A stretch of DNA of 53,957 nucleotides from Gammaproteobacteria bacterium (GTDB taxonomy: Bacteria > Pseudomonadota > Gammaproteobacteria > Pseudomonadales > Pseudohongiellaceae): positions 1 to 53,957 of the forward strand of contig JAURWS010000038.1 in assembly GCA_030654835.1 (NCBI GenBank), given 5' to 3'. Under the pieces are notes generated by a model. It was not told the origin of the DNA and searched no databases. It saw nothing but the letters and a program-made list of their open reading frames with translations. The translations under genes were made by a program, and so were the position numbers. Shown piece by piece: positions 34,659 to 44,117 of this stretch. The number at the start of each line of letters is the position of its first letter. The stretch's first letter is position 1.

Positions 34659-35730
34659 AGGTATCGCTGCAGCCACGCATCTCGGCTTTCTCCAGTCGGC
34701 CAATTACTCGGAAATACTTTCCTAATCTCTGGCACCGACAATCATCCACTCCAAGCAGCACCCCTAAATCTTCTGTAAGCAGCGCGTGTCCCGGGTAACT
34801 GCAGGGGAGCAAGGATAGTACTTCGATGATGCCTTCTTCGCCGACCTCAGCGATCCCAAAGTCAATTGGCCGACGAAAAATAACATCTGCATAGATCGGC
34901 GCGTGTAAATGCCCAAATTCACATTCAACAAACAAAGAGCCTGTTTGCTCAACCATGCCATAGTAATTGACGACTTTATTTACATTTGCAACGGACTTAA
35001 GTGCATGACGAAAAGCATCGTTATCAACAGATTGTTCTTGTAACTTTTTCCACCCCCCTCCATGGACAACAATCCCTTTATCTAAGGGTAAATGAATGCC
35101 TTTTTTTTGCAACGACAACACAAAATGCTGCCAAATCACGAAAGTAAAACCGAAAATGAAAACTGGACTCCCATGATGGCGCGCCAAGAATGCCTCTATT
35201 GCCGGCATATCAAGTGACATTGAGTCATCGAGCGCATAAGTAACATTTAACCCAAACATCGAAAACCCAAGTATCCCGGCACCACGCGCTGAAAAGGCTT
35301 GACGATTTTTCAAGATACTCGGCGAGTCAATAATTAGCATGGGCAGCCGTTTCTTGCCCAACACATCTGACATCAAGCGTGATAATACTTTGGTTTGTAG
35401 AGCTGCGGTCTTACGATCGAGATAGATTTTTGAAACTTGTTGTCCGCTTGTACCGGACGAAGTCATTATTTTGAAAACCTCATCTGATTCGATACTAAGC
35501 AGATCGAATTCTTTAAACAACCGCACTGGAATAAAAGGGATATCTTCAAGACAGTTAACTGATCCTGTATTCTCTACCAAAACATTCAATATTTTTTGAT
35601 AACTCTCACATTGAACTGAATGCCATTTCGTTAATTCAACCAGTGCTTTTGTCAACTTATGTGATTTAACGTCAGCGCTGAAAGCATAAGGGTTGAATTC
35701 AAGCCAGTCAGAAAAATCAGGTGCATTCAT
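34642..35730 (-). CDS. LuxE-like acyl-protein synthetase
   Basis: This 362-residue adenylate-forming protein has TSSGTSGQ (90-97), VVHGGGWKKLQ, VVNYYGMVEQTGSLFVECE and the C-terminal RLEKAEMRGCSD, in which Cys354 matches the acyl-accepting cysteine of LuxE. LuxE activates a fatty acid with ATP and hands it to LuxC. It overlaps the ligase gene by four bases and the LuxC-like gene by 17 bases, so these three proteins are made together. The acid it uses cannot be read from the sequence. Confidence 0.88.
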   Translation of the reverse strand: MNAPDFSDWLEFNPYAFSADVKSHKLTKALVELTKWHSVQCESYQKILNVLVENTGSVNCLEDIPFIPVRLFKEFDLLSIESDEVFKIMTSSGTSGQQVSKIYLDRKTAALQTKVLSRLMSDVLGKKRLPMLIIDSPSILKNRQAFSARGAGILGFSMFGLNVTYALDDSMSLDMPAIEAFLARHHGSPVFIFGFTFVIWQHFVLSLQKKGIHLPLDKGIVVHGGGWKKLQEQSVDNDAFRHALKSVANVNKVVNYYGMVEQTGSLFVECEFGHLHAPIYADVIFRRPIDFGIAEVGEEGIIEVLSLLPCSYPGHALLTEDLGVLLGVDDCRCQRLGKYFRVIGRLEKAEMRGCSDTYETRT

Positions 35731-37169
35731 GTTAACAATATTCCTAACTGTGACTGTAACTCACTATACTGAATCTTGCCTGAGTCACTGCGAGGAAATT
35801 CCGTAACGCCGTAGACTGATACAGCTGACTGCGCGATGTGTAGACTCCCAACCACCAACTTCTTTACCAACTTCGCTTTTTCTGCATCGATGTTTAGAGC
35901 GTAGACTTCAAGATAATTATCTTGACCAGCACATGCCGCGACATAACCAGACTCAAATAGAAGTCCATCTATATCAGAGAGGCTTACACGATTACCATAA
36001 AGCTTGATAAATCGTTTACGCCGACCAACGATAAAATAATAGCCATCGCCGTCGCGCCGCGCTATGTCACCCGTCCGCAACACTCCGTGCCTTTCATCTG
36101 ATTTTTCCAAGTCTTCATAACTATCAGCATAACCCATTGACACATTTGGCCCTTGATACACTAATTCTCCAGGAGAATCAGCGCAGTCGAAGATCTGCCC
36201 AGACTTATCTTCAAGCCAAAATTTCCCACCAGGTATAGCGATTCCGATACTACCTGCTTTGAAAGTAGCCTCACTGCTAGGCAAATAGGACATCCTCGCA
36301 GTTGCCTCAGTTTGCCCGTACATAGAAAAAAAACGCCTCCCACTGCTCTCACAATAACTGGCATACTCCATAGTTAACTTAGTATCCATACCTCCACCCG
36401 CTTGGGTCAATGTTCGTAGACTTGGGAGATTCATGCTTGTGAAACGTAATTTTTTTAACATCTCATAGTGGTAGGGAACCCCACCCATACTAGTCGCTTG
36501 TATGTCATGGAAAAAATTCCAAAAATCCCTATCAAAAAAAGTTTTATTTGTTATAGCTAGTGTTGCACCAACGAAAATATGGCTGTGAATAATTGACAAC
36601 CCGTAGCTATAACTGGGTGGCAAAGTTGTGATAGGAACTTCGTTTGATGTTAACTCGAGAAATTTGGCAATCGATTCAGCATTAGAGTACAGGTTCCGAT
36701 GGGAAAGTCTCACATACTTTGGGTTGCCAGTGCTTCCAGAAGTAGCTAACAATAAAGCTAAAGAGTCGTGACAACGTCTCTCAGGATTATGAAGATTTAA
36801 CAAACAGTATCCATCTTGAGACAGCATGCAGTCAGCTCTCTCAAACTCCTTTCTTCTAGCCTCTGGTAACCAAATAAAATGTGGTCTGTATGAACTCGCA
36901 AGATGATGTAATTTTTCTGTTGAAATAGTTACGGCAACCATCATCGGTACAGCGTTTGCGACCAGCAGAGCGAAATATCCAGAAAGAGCACTAATTTCAT
37001 TTTCGACTATACAAAATACCAACTGTCTATTAGTCGCAGTAAAAGGAGGCTTGATTGCTTTTTGATAGACGTCCAAATAAGTCAGCAATTCTCCCTTCGC
37101 ATTCACGCACAAATTTTTGGCTTTATGCTTAACGAAGTAGTTTGCAATACTAGTGGAGTCGTCCTTCAT
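35727..37169 (-). CDS. AMP-dependent acyl ligase
   Basis: This 480-residue member of the ANL superfamily carries LLATSGSTGNPK (140-151), FSMYGQTEATARMSYL, RTGDIARRDGDGYYFIVGR and the C-terminal FPRSDSGKIQYSEL with the catalytic Lys. It is short for an acyl-CoA synthetase and looks like an acyl-ACP ligase or D-alanine-ligase-like enzyme. It presumably loads the dedicated ACP. It is coupled to the LuxE-like gene by a four-base overlap, giving two adenylating enzymes in one module, one for entry (ligase) and one for exit (LuxE). Confidence 0.87.
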   Translation of the reverse strand: MKDDSTSIANYFVKHKAKNLCVNAKGELLTYLDVYQKAIKPPFTATNRQLVFCIVENEISALSGYFALLVANAVPMMVAVTISTEKLHHLASSYRPHFIWLPEARRKEFERADCMLSQDGYCLLNLHNPERRCHDSLALLLATSGSTGNPKYVRLSHRNLYSNAESIAKFLELTSNEVPITTLPPSYSYGLSIIHSHIFVGATLAITNKTFFDRDFWNFFHDIQATSMGGVPYHYEMLKKLRFTSMNLPSLRTLTQAGGGMDTKLTMEYASYCESSGRRFFSMYGQTEATARMSYLPSSEATFKAGSIGIAIPGGKFWLEDKSGQIFDCADSPGELVYQGPNVSMGYADSYEDLEKSDERHGVLRTGDIARRDGDGYYFIVGRRKRFIKLYGNRVSLSDIDGLLFESGYVAACAGQDNYLEVYALNIDAEKAKLVKKLVVGSLHIAQSAVSVYGVTEFPRSDSGKIQYSELQSQLGILLT

Positions 37170-37224
37170 GCTTTTTTGATTCTCAATCTAAGTCCCCGCC
37201 AACACAGCCAATCGCCAAAACACT

Positions 37225-38331
37225 TTACCTATAGAGTTTTTTGATTACACCCGTAACGCGTTCTATATCTTCATCACTTATTTCATGATAGCTGGGCAAA
37301 TTAATTGATCTCTTAGGAATTGACCAAGCGTTGACATTTGACTCGACTGAAGAAAACATGTCTAGATCAGATAGCGGCCAAAAGAAGACTCTTGCATCTA
37401 TGTTATCTGCTGAAAATGCCATCTGAAGTTTTTCTCTACTTATGTTTGCATCCAAATCAAAAACCACAGTTGGCATCCAAGCGCCATTAACTATTCCCTC
37501 AGACTCTGGGTTCATACTGACAGATGATATTTGCGTCAATTGTTTTCGATATTTAGCAAAAACTTCACGCTTCCTGCTTACAAGCTCATCAATGCGCTCC
37601 ATCTGAGCACAACCAATAGCTGCCTGAATATTTGACATTTTGTATTTGAATCCCACCATATCTGGCCAAAACTGTTTTGTTTGTCCTCGGGAACGACCAT
37701 GATTACTCAACGTCAAGACATTTTCGTAGAGTTCCGCGTCGTTAGTGACAAAGATACCACCTTCGCCGGTGGTTAAAGTTTTTGTGCCATGAAATGAGAA
37801 TGTACCAAACTTTCCCATGGAGCCAGCGCGCTTGCCGTGATATACGGAGCCTATGGCTTCAGCAGCGTCCTCAATTACTGGAATGCCATACTTTTGGCCA
37901 ATAACAAGCAGGCGATCCATCTCGCACAGATTTCCGTAAAGATGGACGGCCACGATTGCCTTGGTCTTGGGCGTGATCGCAGCCTCAACCTGTATTGGGT
38001 CCAAACACCAAGAATCCTCAAGGATATCGACGAAGATTGGTTTGGCGCCTAAGTGTACGATTGGTGAAGCGGTCGCAATCCAGTTGGTATCTGCCATGAT
38101 GACTTCGTCACCGGGGCCTATACCTAAAGCAGCCATGCCCATATGAAGCGCACCGGTGCAGCTGGAGGTAGCAATAGCATATTTCACCCCAAGGTGTTGC
38201 TTGAAGGCGGCTTCGAAACGATTTATATAGTCGTAACACCTATCACCCCAACCATTTTTTGCAGCATCAGTGGCGTAGCTGACTTCAAGGTCGGTTATAG
38301 ATGGTTTTGTGTAGTAAATACGGTTGCTCAT
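37225..38331 (-). CDS. DegT/DnrJ/EryC1/StrS sugar aminotransferase
   Basis: From the ATG at 38331 the protein has 368 residues: NRIYYTKPSITDLEVSYA, SSCTGALHMGMAALGIG, Asp155 in EDAAEAIGS and the PLP Lys184 in SFHGTKTLTTGEGG. The Lys shows it is a transaminase, not the CDP-sugar 3-dehydrase ColD/DdhC type that has His there. It is similar in form to perosamine or 4-amino-4,6-dideoxyhexose synthases. It lies between the C-methyltransferase and the acyl ligase, so it may aminate a CDP-4-keto-6-deoxyhexose at C4, with the acyl module then decorating the amine. Confidence 0.88.
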   Translation of the reverse strand: MSNRIYYTKPSITDLEVSYATDAAKNGWGDRCYDYINRFEAAFKQHLGVKYAIATSSCTGALHMGMAALGIGPGDEVIMADTNWIATASPIVHLGAKPIFVDILEDSWCLDPIQVEAAITPKTKAIVAVHLYGNLCEMDRLLVIGQKYGIPVIEDAAEAIGSVYHGKRAGSMGKFGTFSFHGTKTLTTGEGGIFVTNDAELYENVLTLSNHGRSRGQTKQFWPDMVGFKYKMSNIQAAIGCAQMERIDELVSRKREVFAKYRKQLTQISSVSMNPESEGIVNGAWMPTVVFDLDANISREKLQMAFSADNIDARVFFWPLSDLDMFSSVESNVNAWSIPKRSINLPSYHEISDEDIERVTGVIKKLYR

Positions 38332-38370
38332 AAGTTGATACTTTAAAGTCAGTTTCAAAGCAATTTGCGC

Positions 38371-39597
38371 TTATTTGAGAATCGCCATACTCGGAACGGC
38401 TGTTACAAACTGAGTTCCCTGTTTTTCCAAAACTTCATTCTGCTGTTTAACCTCACCGGCGATATTCCACGGCAAGATAAGCACAAAATCCGGAGCGTAT
38501 GTTGCTAATGAATCCGGCGGCAAAATTGGAATATGACTGCCCGGCATATATTTACCTTGTTTGGCTGACGCCGCATCGCACACAAATGGTAGCAAATCAG
38601 GTTTAACACCGGCGTAATTCAATAAAGTGTTGCCCTTAGCTGCTGCACCGTAAGCGGCAACTTTTTTGCCAGAGCGCTTTTGCTCGATTAGAAAGCTTAG
38701 CAAATCATCCTTAACCTTATCGGCTCTCGCTTGAAAGCTTTGATAGATGCTCAATTTTTGCAGTCCACGCTGATTTTCTTCAGCCAGCAATGCTGCCACC
38801 GCTGGCGTGCTGATACGGCTATCCTCAGCATGACAACCATAAATTCGTAAGCTCCCCCCGTGCGTAATCAACTGCTCCACATCCCAAACTCGCAAGCCTG
38901 CAGCTTTGAAAATGATATTTACGGTGTAAAGCGAGAGGTAGGAAAAGTGCTCGTGGTAAACGGTGTCAAACTGAGTTTGCTCGATCATTCGCATAAGGTG
39001 AGGGAATTCAAGTGTGATCGTGCCACATGGCTTTAATGCAGCTTTAAGGCCCCTGGAAAAGTCATTGATGTCGGGAACATGAGCAAAGACATTGTTGCCG
39101 ATAATCAGGTCAGCCTGCCGTTGAGCCGCAGCCAGATGCTTCCCCAGAGTCTCGCCAAAGAATTCGCGTAGCACCGGTATACCTAGCTTTTCTGCAGCAG
39201 CGGCAGTGCTGGCGGTGGGCTCAATACCCAAGCAAGGGATACCCGCCGCAACGAAGTTTTTCAATAGGTAGCCGTCATTGGATGCTACTTCAACTACATG
39301 GCTGCGGGCGCTAAGTTGTAGTCGCAAAATCATGGCCTCGACAAAACTTGCTGCATGCGCCAGCCAGCCGCTTGAGGTGCTGGAAAAGTAAGCATAGTCA
39401 GGACTGAAAAGTTCGTCAGCCTCTGCGTAATCTTCTGTCTGCGCAAGCCAACAGTGTGTGCAGATTTTGACTTTCAGTGGATAGTACTTTTCCGGCTTGC
39501 TCAGGTCCGCCTGGTTCAAGTATGCATTAGACGGCGGCGCAAATCCGAGATCAAGAAAAGTGTACTGCAATGGTTCTGAGCAATGACGACAGTTCAA
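38371..39597 (-). CDS. Sugar C-methyltransferase (TylC3/NovU type)
   Basis: This is a 408-residue three-part protein. The N-terminal zinc domain has Cys3, Cys6, Cys46 and Cys49 (MNCRHC ... ICTHCW). The SAM core has VVEVASNDGYLLKNF and TITLEFPHL followed by QFDTVYHEHFSYLS. The C-terminal domain has VAAYGAAAKGNTLLNY. This architecture is that of nucleotide-sugar C-methyltransferases acting next to a 4-keto group (for example TylC3, NovU). The HEHFSY motif carries catalytic-type residues. It overlaps the RmlC-like gene by four bases, so the substrate is probably the CDP-4-keto-6-deoxyhexose made by RfbG. The expected product has a methyl branch at C3 or C5. Confidence 0.88.
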   Translation of the reverse strand: MNCRHCSEPLQYTFLDLGFAPPSNAYLNQADLSKPEKYYPLKVKICTHCWLAQTEDYAEADELFSPDYAYFSSTSSGWLAHAASFVEAMILRLQLSARSHVVEVASNDGYLLKNFVAAGIPCLGIEPTASTAAAAEKLGIPVLREFFGETLGKHLAAAQRQADLIIGNNVFAHVPDINDFSRGLKAALKPCGTITLEFPHLMRMIEQTQFDTVYHEHFSYLSLYTVNIIFKAAGLRVWDVEQLITHGGSLRIYGCHAEDSRISTPAVAALLAEENQRGLQKLSIYQSFQARADKVKDDLLSFLIEQKRSGKKVAAYGAAAKGNTLLNYAGVKPDLLPFVCDAASAKQGKYMPGSHIPILPPDSLATYAPDFVLILPWNIAGEVKQQNEVLEKQGTQFVTAVPSMAILK

Positions 39598-40154
39598 ACT
39601 TCTACTCCATTAAAGGTCGTAGTTACATGAGGATGCAGGGCATCTCTGGCTGAAAGTTCGGTAATATTCAGTGGCCACTGAATTACAAGACGCGGGTCTT
39701 GGGCATTTAACCCGGCTTCCGCACCCGGGCTATGAGCAGAGCTATGGCAATACAACAGCGTCACATTATTGCTCAGCGTTTGGAAGCCGTGAGCGAAGCC
39801 CTCGGGTATGAATAACGCGCGGTGGTTGTCGGCAGTAAGCAACTCGGCGTGCCACTTCAAAAAAGTAGGTGAACCTCTGCGCAGGTCGACGGCAACGTCC
39901 CAAATTTCGCCTTGAATGCAGGTTACTAACTTCATTTCGGCATGGGGAGAATGCTGGTAATGCAAGCCACGTACGGTACCGCGCAGGGCCGTGAAAGTGT
40001 GGTTGATCTGGGCAATCGGTTTGTACCAACCGGCAGCAGAGAGTTCTTGTGCACAAAAAATTCGCGAAAAAAAACCACGACTATCACCCAATTGTTGCCG
40101 CTCAACGAGTTTCAGACCAGCTAATGGCAGGTCGGTGATGGTAAACCGGCTCAT
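39594..40154 (-). CDS. RmlC-like 3,5-epimerase of the CDP-sugar branch
   Basis: This 186-residue cupin matches dTDP-4-dehydrorhamnose 3,5-epimerases: GDSRGFFSRIFCAQEL, QINHTFTALRGTVRGLHYQ and FIPEGFAHGFQTLSNN. Neighbours on both sides overlap by four bases and belong to a CDP-glucose pathway, so it likely epimerises the CDP-4-keto-6-deoxyhexose at C3 and/or C5, before or with C-methylation. It is not next to the distant rmlA at 49 kb. Confidence 0.85.
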   Translation of the reverse strand: MSRFTITDLPLAGLKLVERQQLGDSRGFFSRIFCAQELSAAGWYKPIAQINHTFTALRGTVRGLHYQHSPHAEMKLVTCIQGEIWDVAVDLRRGSPTFLKWHAELLTADNHRALFIPEGFAHGFQTLSNNVTLLYCHSSAHSPGAEAGLNAQDPRLVIQWPLNITELSARDALHPHVTTTFNGVEV

Positions 40155-41209
40155 TGCAGTGTCTCATAAACAGTGATTTCGGCTTCACATAATCTGCGAG
40201 CATCTGCGCCATGCTGCTGATCTCGATACCAAGTCATAGTACGCATGATGGTCTCTGCCAAATTCCATTTAGACCCAAAGCTAAGTATCTCACGTACTTT
40301 TGCCGTTTCCAGTGACAGCAAACCCGCTTCATGAGGACCAGTGTTTACCTCACCAAAAGCGATCTGTCCCTGACCAAAGGCGGTCCGGGCCAGTTCAATC
40401 ACTTCGCGCACGGTAGCGGCTTCGTTAGAGGGCGGGCCGAAGTTGTAGGCACCCGCCAACTCGGGTTGATTCCATAGTTTTTCAGCGAGATTGAGATAAC
40501 CAAACAACGGTTCCAGTACATGCTGCCATGGCCTGATGGCTTGCGGTCGGCGGATTTCAAGCGTAGAAGCAGTTTGCCAGGCACGTACAGCATCGGGAAT
40601 CAAACGATCTTCTGACCAATCGCCGCCACCAATGACATTGCCGGCACGAGCGCTAGCTATCGCGATTCCTTGTTGCTTGAGGAATGCATCGCGATAACTT
40701 GCAATAACAATTTCACTGGCTGCTTTGCTGGCACTATACGGGTCATAACCACCCAATGCATCGGTTTCCCGATATGGGTAGCCCCATTCGTTATTGGAAT
40801 AAACTTTGTCTGTAGTCACCATTACTGCGACTCTGGTGTTATCCATTCCACGTAATGCATCTAACACATGGGCAGTGCCCATAACGTTGGTGGCATAAGT
40901 GGTTATTGGGTCTCGATAGCTGGCGCGTACCAATGGCTGTGCGGCCAAATGAAAGACGATGTCTGGATGTGATTGGCGAATAATTTTAACGAGCGCTGCA
41001 TCGTTACGAACATCACAGAAGTGGCTATCCATGCTTTTCGCGAGATCGGCCAGTTCAAACAAACTGGGGTTAGTCGCAGGTGCTAAGGATATACCAGTAA
41101 CTTGTGCACCGAGCCGCTGCAGCCATAGGGTAAGCCAGCTTCCTTTAAACCCTGTATGGCCTGTAAGAAGAACGCGTTTACCACGCCAGAAGTCCTTCGT
41201 TTCGGTCAC
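40151..41209 (-). CDS. rfbG: CDP-glucose 4,6-dehydratase
   Basis: This is a 352-residue SDR from a GTG at 41209 that overlaps the rfbF stop as GTGA; an upstream GTG at 41224 is less likely. Motifs are [55 protein letters not shown] and the catalytic YSASKAASE. The VYxNxEWxYPYRE segment is diagnostic for CDP-glucose dehydratases. It forms CDP-4-keto-6-deoxyglucose. Confidence 0.94.
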   Translation of the reverse strand: MTETKDFWRGKRVLLTGHTGFKGSWLTLWLQRLGAQVTGISLAPATNPSLFELADLAKSMDSHFCDVRNDAALVKIIRQSHPDIVFHLAAQPLVRASYRDPITTYATNVMGTAHVLDALRGMDNTRVAVMVTTDKVYSNNEWGYPYRETDALGGYDPYSASKAASEIVIASYRDAFLKQQGIAIASARAGNVIGGGDWSEDRLIPDAVRAWQTASTLEIRRPQAIRPWQHVLEPLFGYLNLAEKLWNQPELAGAYNFGPPSNEAATVREVIELARTAFGQGQIAFGEVNTGPHEAGLLSLETAKVREILSFGSKWNLAETIMRTMTWYRDQQHGADARRLCEAEITVYETLQ

Positions 41210-41979
41210 TGCCAAATCTTCCACGGTGCTTCGCCGCCGATCCAGAGTTCTTCAAGGTAGTTTTTATCGCGCAAGGTATCCATTGGCTGCCAAAATCCCT
41301 GATGCTCAAATGCCATCATTTGCTGCATTCTGGCTAGCTGGGTGAGTGGCTCCCCCTCCCAACTCGTTTGATCCCCTTCGATAAGCGATAGGCATTCAGG
41401 GGATAAGACGAAAAATCCACCATTGATGAGTCCACCATCACCGCGCGGCTTCTCAACAAAATTTGTTACCTGGTTGCCAATCCTTTCCAATGCACCATAA
41501 CGTCCGGGAGGCTGAACTGCGGTGACTGTGGCGAGTTTCCCATGTCCCTGATGGAATTTAATCGCTGCACTGATATCTACATCACTCACGCCATCGCCAT
41601 AGGTGAAACAAAAGGCTTCTTCTTTTTCAATGTAGCGAGCTACACGTTTTAATCGGCCACCAGTTAATGTCGCGTCTCCAGTGTCAACTAGTGTTACCTT
41701 CCAAGGTTCTGCTTTTTGATTGTGGACTTCCATTCGATTATCCGCCATATCAATGGTGACATCGGACATATGAAGAAAGTAATTGGCGAAATATTCCTTG
41801 ATGACATAACCTTTATAGCCACAGCAAACGACAAACTCGTTAACCCCGTGAGCAGAATACATTTTCATGATGTGCCATAAAATAGGCTTGCCGCCGATCT
41901 CAATCATGGGTTTAGGTTTAAGGTGCGTTTCTTCAGATATGCGCGTACCAAGTCCACCTGCAAGGATCACCGCTTTCAT
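41206..41979 (-). CDS. rfbF: Glucose-1-phosphate cytidylyltransferase
   Basis: This is a 257-residue nucleotidyltransferase: [54 protein letters not shown] and [17 protein letters not shown]. The [26 protein letters not shown] stretch is the RfbF signature. It makes CDP-glucose from CTP and glucose-1-phosphate for RfbG. I use the ATG at 41979; an ORF extension to 42021 would precede the first strand. The 63-base gap before it, after gmd, is the largest break in this part of the operon and may mark a module border. Confidence 0.94.
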   Translation of the reverse strand: MKAVILAGGLGTRISEETHLKPKPMIEIGGKPILWHIMKMYSAHGVNEFVVCCGYKGYVIKEYFANYFLHMSDVTIDMADNRMEVHNQKAEPWKVTLVDTGDATLTGGRLKRVARYIEKEEAFCFTYGDGVSDVDISAAIKFHQGHGKLATVTAVQPPGRYGALERIGNQVTNFVEKPRGDGGLINGGFFVLSPECLSLIEGDQTSWEGEPLTQLARMQQMMAFEHQGFWQPMDTLRDKNYLEELWIGGEAPWKIWQ

Positions 41980-42042
41980 AACTGGACCTCGCAGTAACCA
42001 CCGTATACGGCAACAAAGCATCTGACAAACTTATTCATATAA

Positions 42043-43128
42043 TCATTCCTGACTTACTGACACGCTGTAACCGTTGGACCGCAAAAGTGCCTGTTTTCTT
42101 GATTCAGCCAAATCAGTAGCTGTCATCTCTGAAATCATTTGATCCAACGTGATCTCTGGCACCCAACCAAGTTTCTCTTTGGCCTTGCTGGGGTCTCCTA
42201 GCAAAGATTCGACCTCCGTTGGCCTAAAGTAGCGCGGATCAATTCTAATGATAGGGTGATCATTCCAGCACCCAATTTCATTGAGACCAACACCTTTCCA
42301 CTCAATTTCCATACCAAGGACACTAGCAGCTTTTTCTATAAACTGCCGTACGCTATATTGCACGCCGGTGGCAATAACAAAATCTTCCGCACGCTCTTGC
42401 TGCAACATCATCCATTGCATCCGTACATAATCTTTTGCGTGCCCCCAATCGCGCATGGCGTCGATGTTCCCCATGTAGAGGCAGTCTTCCAGACCTTGGC
42501 TGATATTCGCCAAGCCACGCGTAATTTTACGTGTAACAAACGTTTCACCTCTGCGCGGACTTTCGTGATTAAACAGGATGCCGTTGCACGCATATATACC
42601 GTAGGCTTCGCGATAATTCACAGTAATCCAGTAAGCATACAATTTGGCTACGGCATAAGGACTACGCGGATAAAATGGCGTGGTTTCGCGCTGAGGTGTC
42701 TCTTGCACTAAACCATATAGTTCAGATGTAGAAGCTTGGTAGAACCGAGTTTTCTTCTGCAGACCTAGAATACGAATCGCTTCCAGAATACGCAAAGTAC
42801 CCATGCCGTCTACATCAGCGGTGTACTCGGGACTCTCAAAACTCACCGCCACATGGCTTTGCGCAGCCAGATTGTAAATCTCATCAGGTTGGGTTTCTTG
42901 CACAATACGCACGAGGTTGCTGGTGTCCGACAGGTCGCCGTAATGGAGCTTGAAATTGGCATTGCCTACATGTGGATCCTGATAGATATGATCCACTCGC
43001 TGGGTATTGAACGAGCTGGCTCGGCGCTTTATACCATGCACAATATAATTTTTTTCCAGCAGAAACTCCGCCAGATAACTCCCATCTTGGCCCGTGATGC
43101 CTGTAATAAGTGCAGTTTTTTGTGTCAT
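42043..43128 (-). CDS. gmd: GDP-mannose 4,6-dehydratase
   Basis: This is a 361-residue [71 protein letters not shown] and catalytic [15 protein letters not shown]. It converts GDP-mannose from ManC to GDP-4-keto-6-deoxymannose. It is coupled to fcl by four bases. Confidence 0.95.
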   Translation of the reverse strand: MTQKTALITGITGQDGSYLAEFLLEKNYIVHGIKRRASSFNTQRVDHIYQDPHVGNANFKLHYGDLSDTSNLVRIVQETQPDEIYNLAAQSHVAVSFESPEYTADVDGMGTLRILEAIRILGLQKKTRFYQASTSELYGLVQETPQRETTPFYPRSPYAVAKLYAYWITVNYREAYGIYACNGILFNHESPRRGETFVTRKITRGLANISQGLEDCLYMGNIDAMRDWGHAKDYVRMQWMMLQQERAEDFVIATGVQYSVRQFIEKAASVLGMEIEWKGVGLNEIGCWNDHPIIRIDPRYFRPTEVESLLGDPSKAKEKLGWVPEITLDQMISEMTATDLAESRKQALLRSNGYSVSVSQE

Positions 43129-44117
43129 AGATTGTTGGTAGTTTGAAAGGAAGTTAGGAAATCTTGGTAGGCTTGTGCCAAACCCTTGGCCAGAGGAACT
43201 TTGGCTTGCCAGCCCAGAGCATTCAGCCGCGCGCTATCCATGAGTTTACGCGGCGCTCCATCCGGCTTACTGGTGTCGAATTGAATTCGACCCTCATAGC
43301 CAACTGCCTTACTCACTAATTCTGTCAAGGCTGCAATGCTCAAGTCGTCACCACAGCCTACGTTGATGTGACTGAGCATGGATTGAGTGTGTTGCGCGTA
43401 AGTGTCTTTTAGTAGTTGCATAACATGCACACTGGCAGCAGCCATATCGTCTACATAAAGAAACTCACGCCGTGGTTCACCGCTGCCCCATATTGTAACC
43501 GAGGGGGCACAGCTCATTTTCGCTTCATGAAATCGTCGGATTAACGCCGGTATAACGTGAGAATTTTCTGGATGATAATTGTCGCCGGGGCCATACAAAT
43601 TGGTAGGCATGACGCTGCGATAATCCACGCCATGACTTTGACCATATTGGCGATTGTAACTCTCGCACAACTTGATACCCGCAATCTTGGCGATGGCATA
43701 AGGCTCGTTGGTTGGCTCCAGAAGCCCGGTAAGCAATGCACCCTCTTGCATGGGCTGCTCTGCCAGTCGGGGATAGATGCAGCTTGAGCCCAGGAACAAT
43801 AATTTTTTTACTCCGTTACTGAAGGCGGCATGAATGACGTTTGCTTCGATCATCAGGTTTTGATAGATAAATTCAGCGGGGTAGTTATTGTTTGCGTAAA
43901 TCCCCCCCACTTTCGCGGCTGCAAGATACACCTGATCAGGCTTTTCAGTTTGAAAGAAATCCATCACTTGCGCTTGATTCGTAAGATCAAGCTCGACATG
44001 ATTGCGAGTGATTAATTTCATCTGTCCTTGCGACTCTAGCGCTCGCACAATAGCCGAGCCCACCATGCCGCGATGGCCTGCTACATATATTTTGGGTTGT
44101 GTTAGAACCACGCTCAC
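43125..44117 (-). CDS. fcl: GDP-L-fucose synthase
   Basis: This is a 330-residue [55 protein letters not shown], catalytic [17 protein letters not shown] and [19 protein letters not shown]. It epimerises and reduces the Gmd product to GDP-L-fucose, the donor expected by the GT11 protein at 21827. It overlaps gmd and wzz by four bases each. Confidence 0.95.
   Translation of the reverse strand: MSVVLTQPKIYVAGHRGMVGSAIVRALESQGQMKLITRNHVELDLTNQAQVMDFFQTEKPDQVYLAAAKVGGIYANNNYPAEFIYQNLMIEANVIHAAFSNGVKKLLFLGSSCIYPRLAEQPMQEGALLTGLLEPTNEPYAIAKIAGIKLCESYNRQYGQSHGVDYRSVMPTNLYGPGDNYHPENSHVIPALIRRFHEAKMSCAPSVTIWGSGEPRREFLYVDDMAAASVHVMQLLKDTYAQHTQSMLSHINVGCGDDLSIAALTELVSKAVGYEGRIQFDTSKPDGAPRKLMDSARLNALGWQAKVPLAKGLAQAYQDFLTSFQTTNNL

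Noticed and set aside
33450-35730. A bioluminescence (lux) operon
   Set aside because: luxA, luxB and luxD are absent, and the LuxC/E homologues sit among glycan genes with a private ACP.
37225-38331. CDP-4-keto-6-deoxyglucose 3-dehydrase (E1) for a 3,6-dideoxyhexose
   Set aside because: E1 enzymes have His in place of the PLP lysine; this protein has Lys184, and no E3 ferredoxin-type reductase is nearby.
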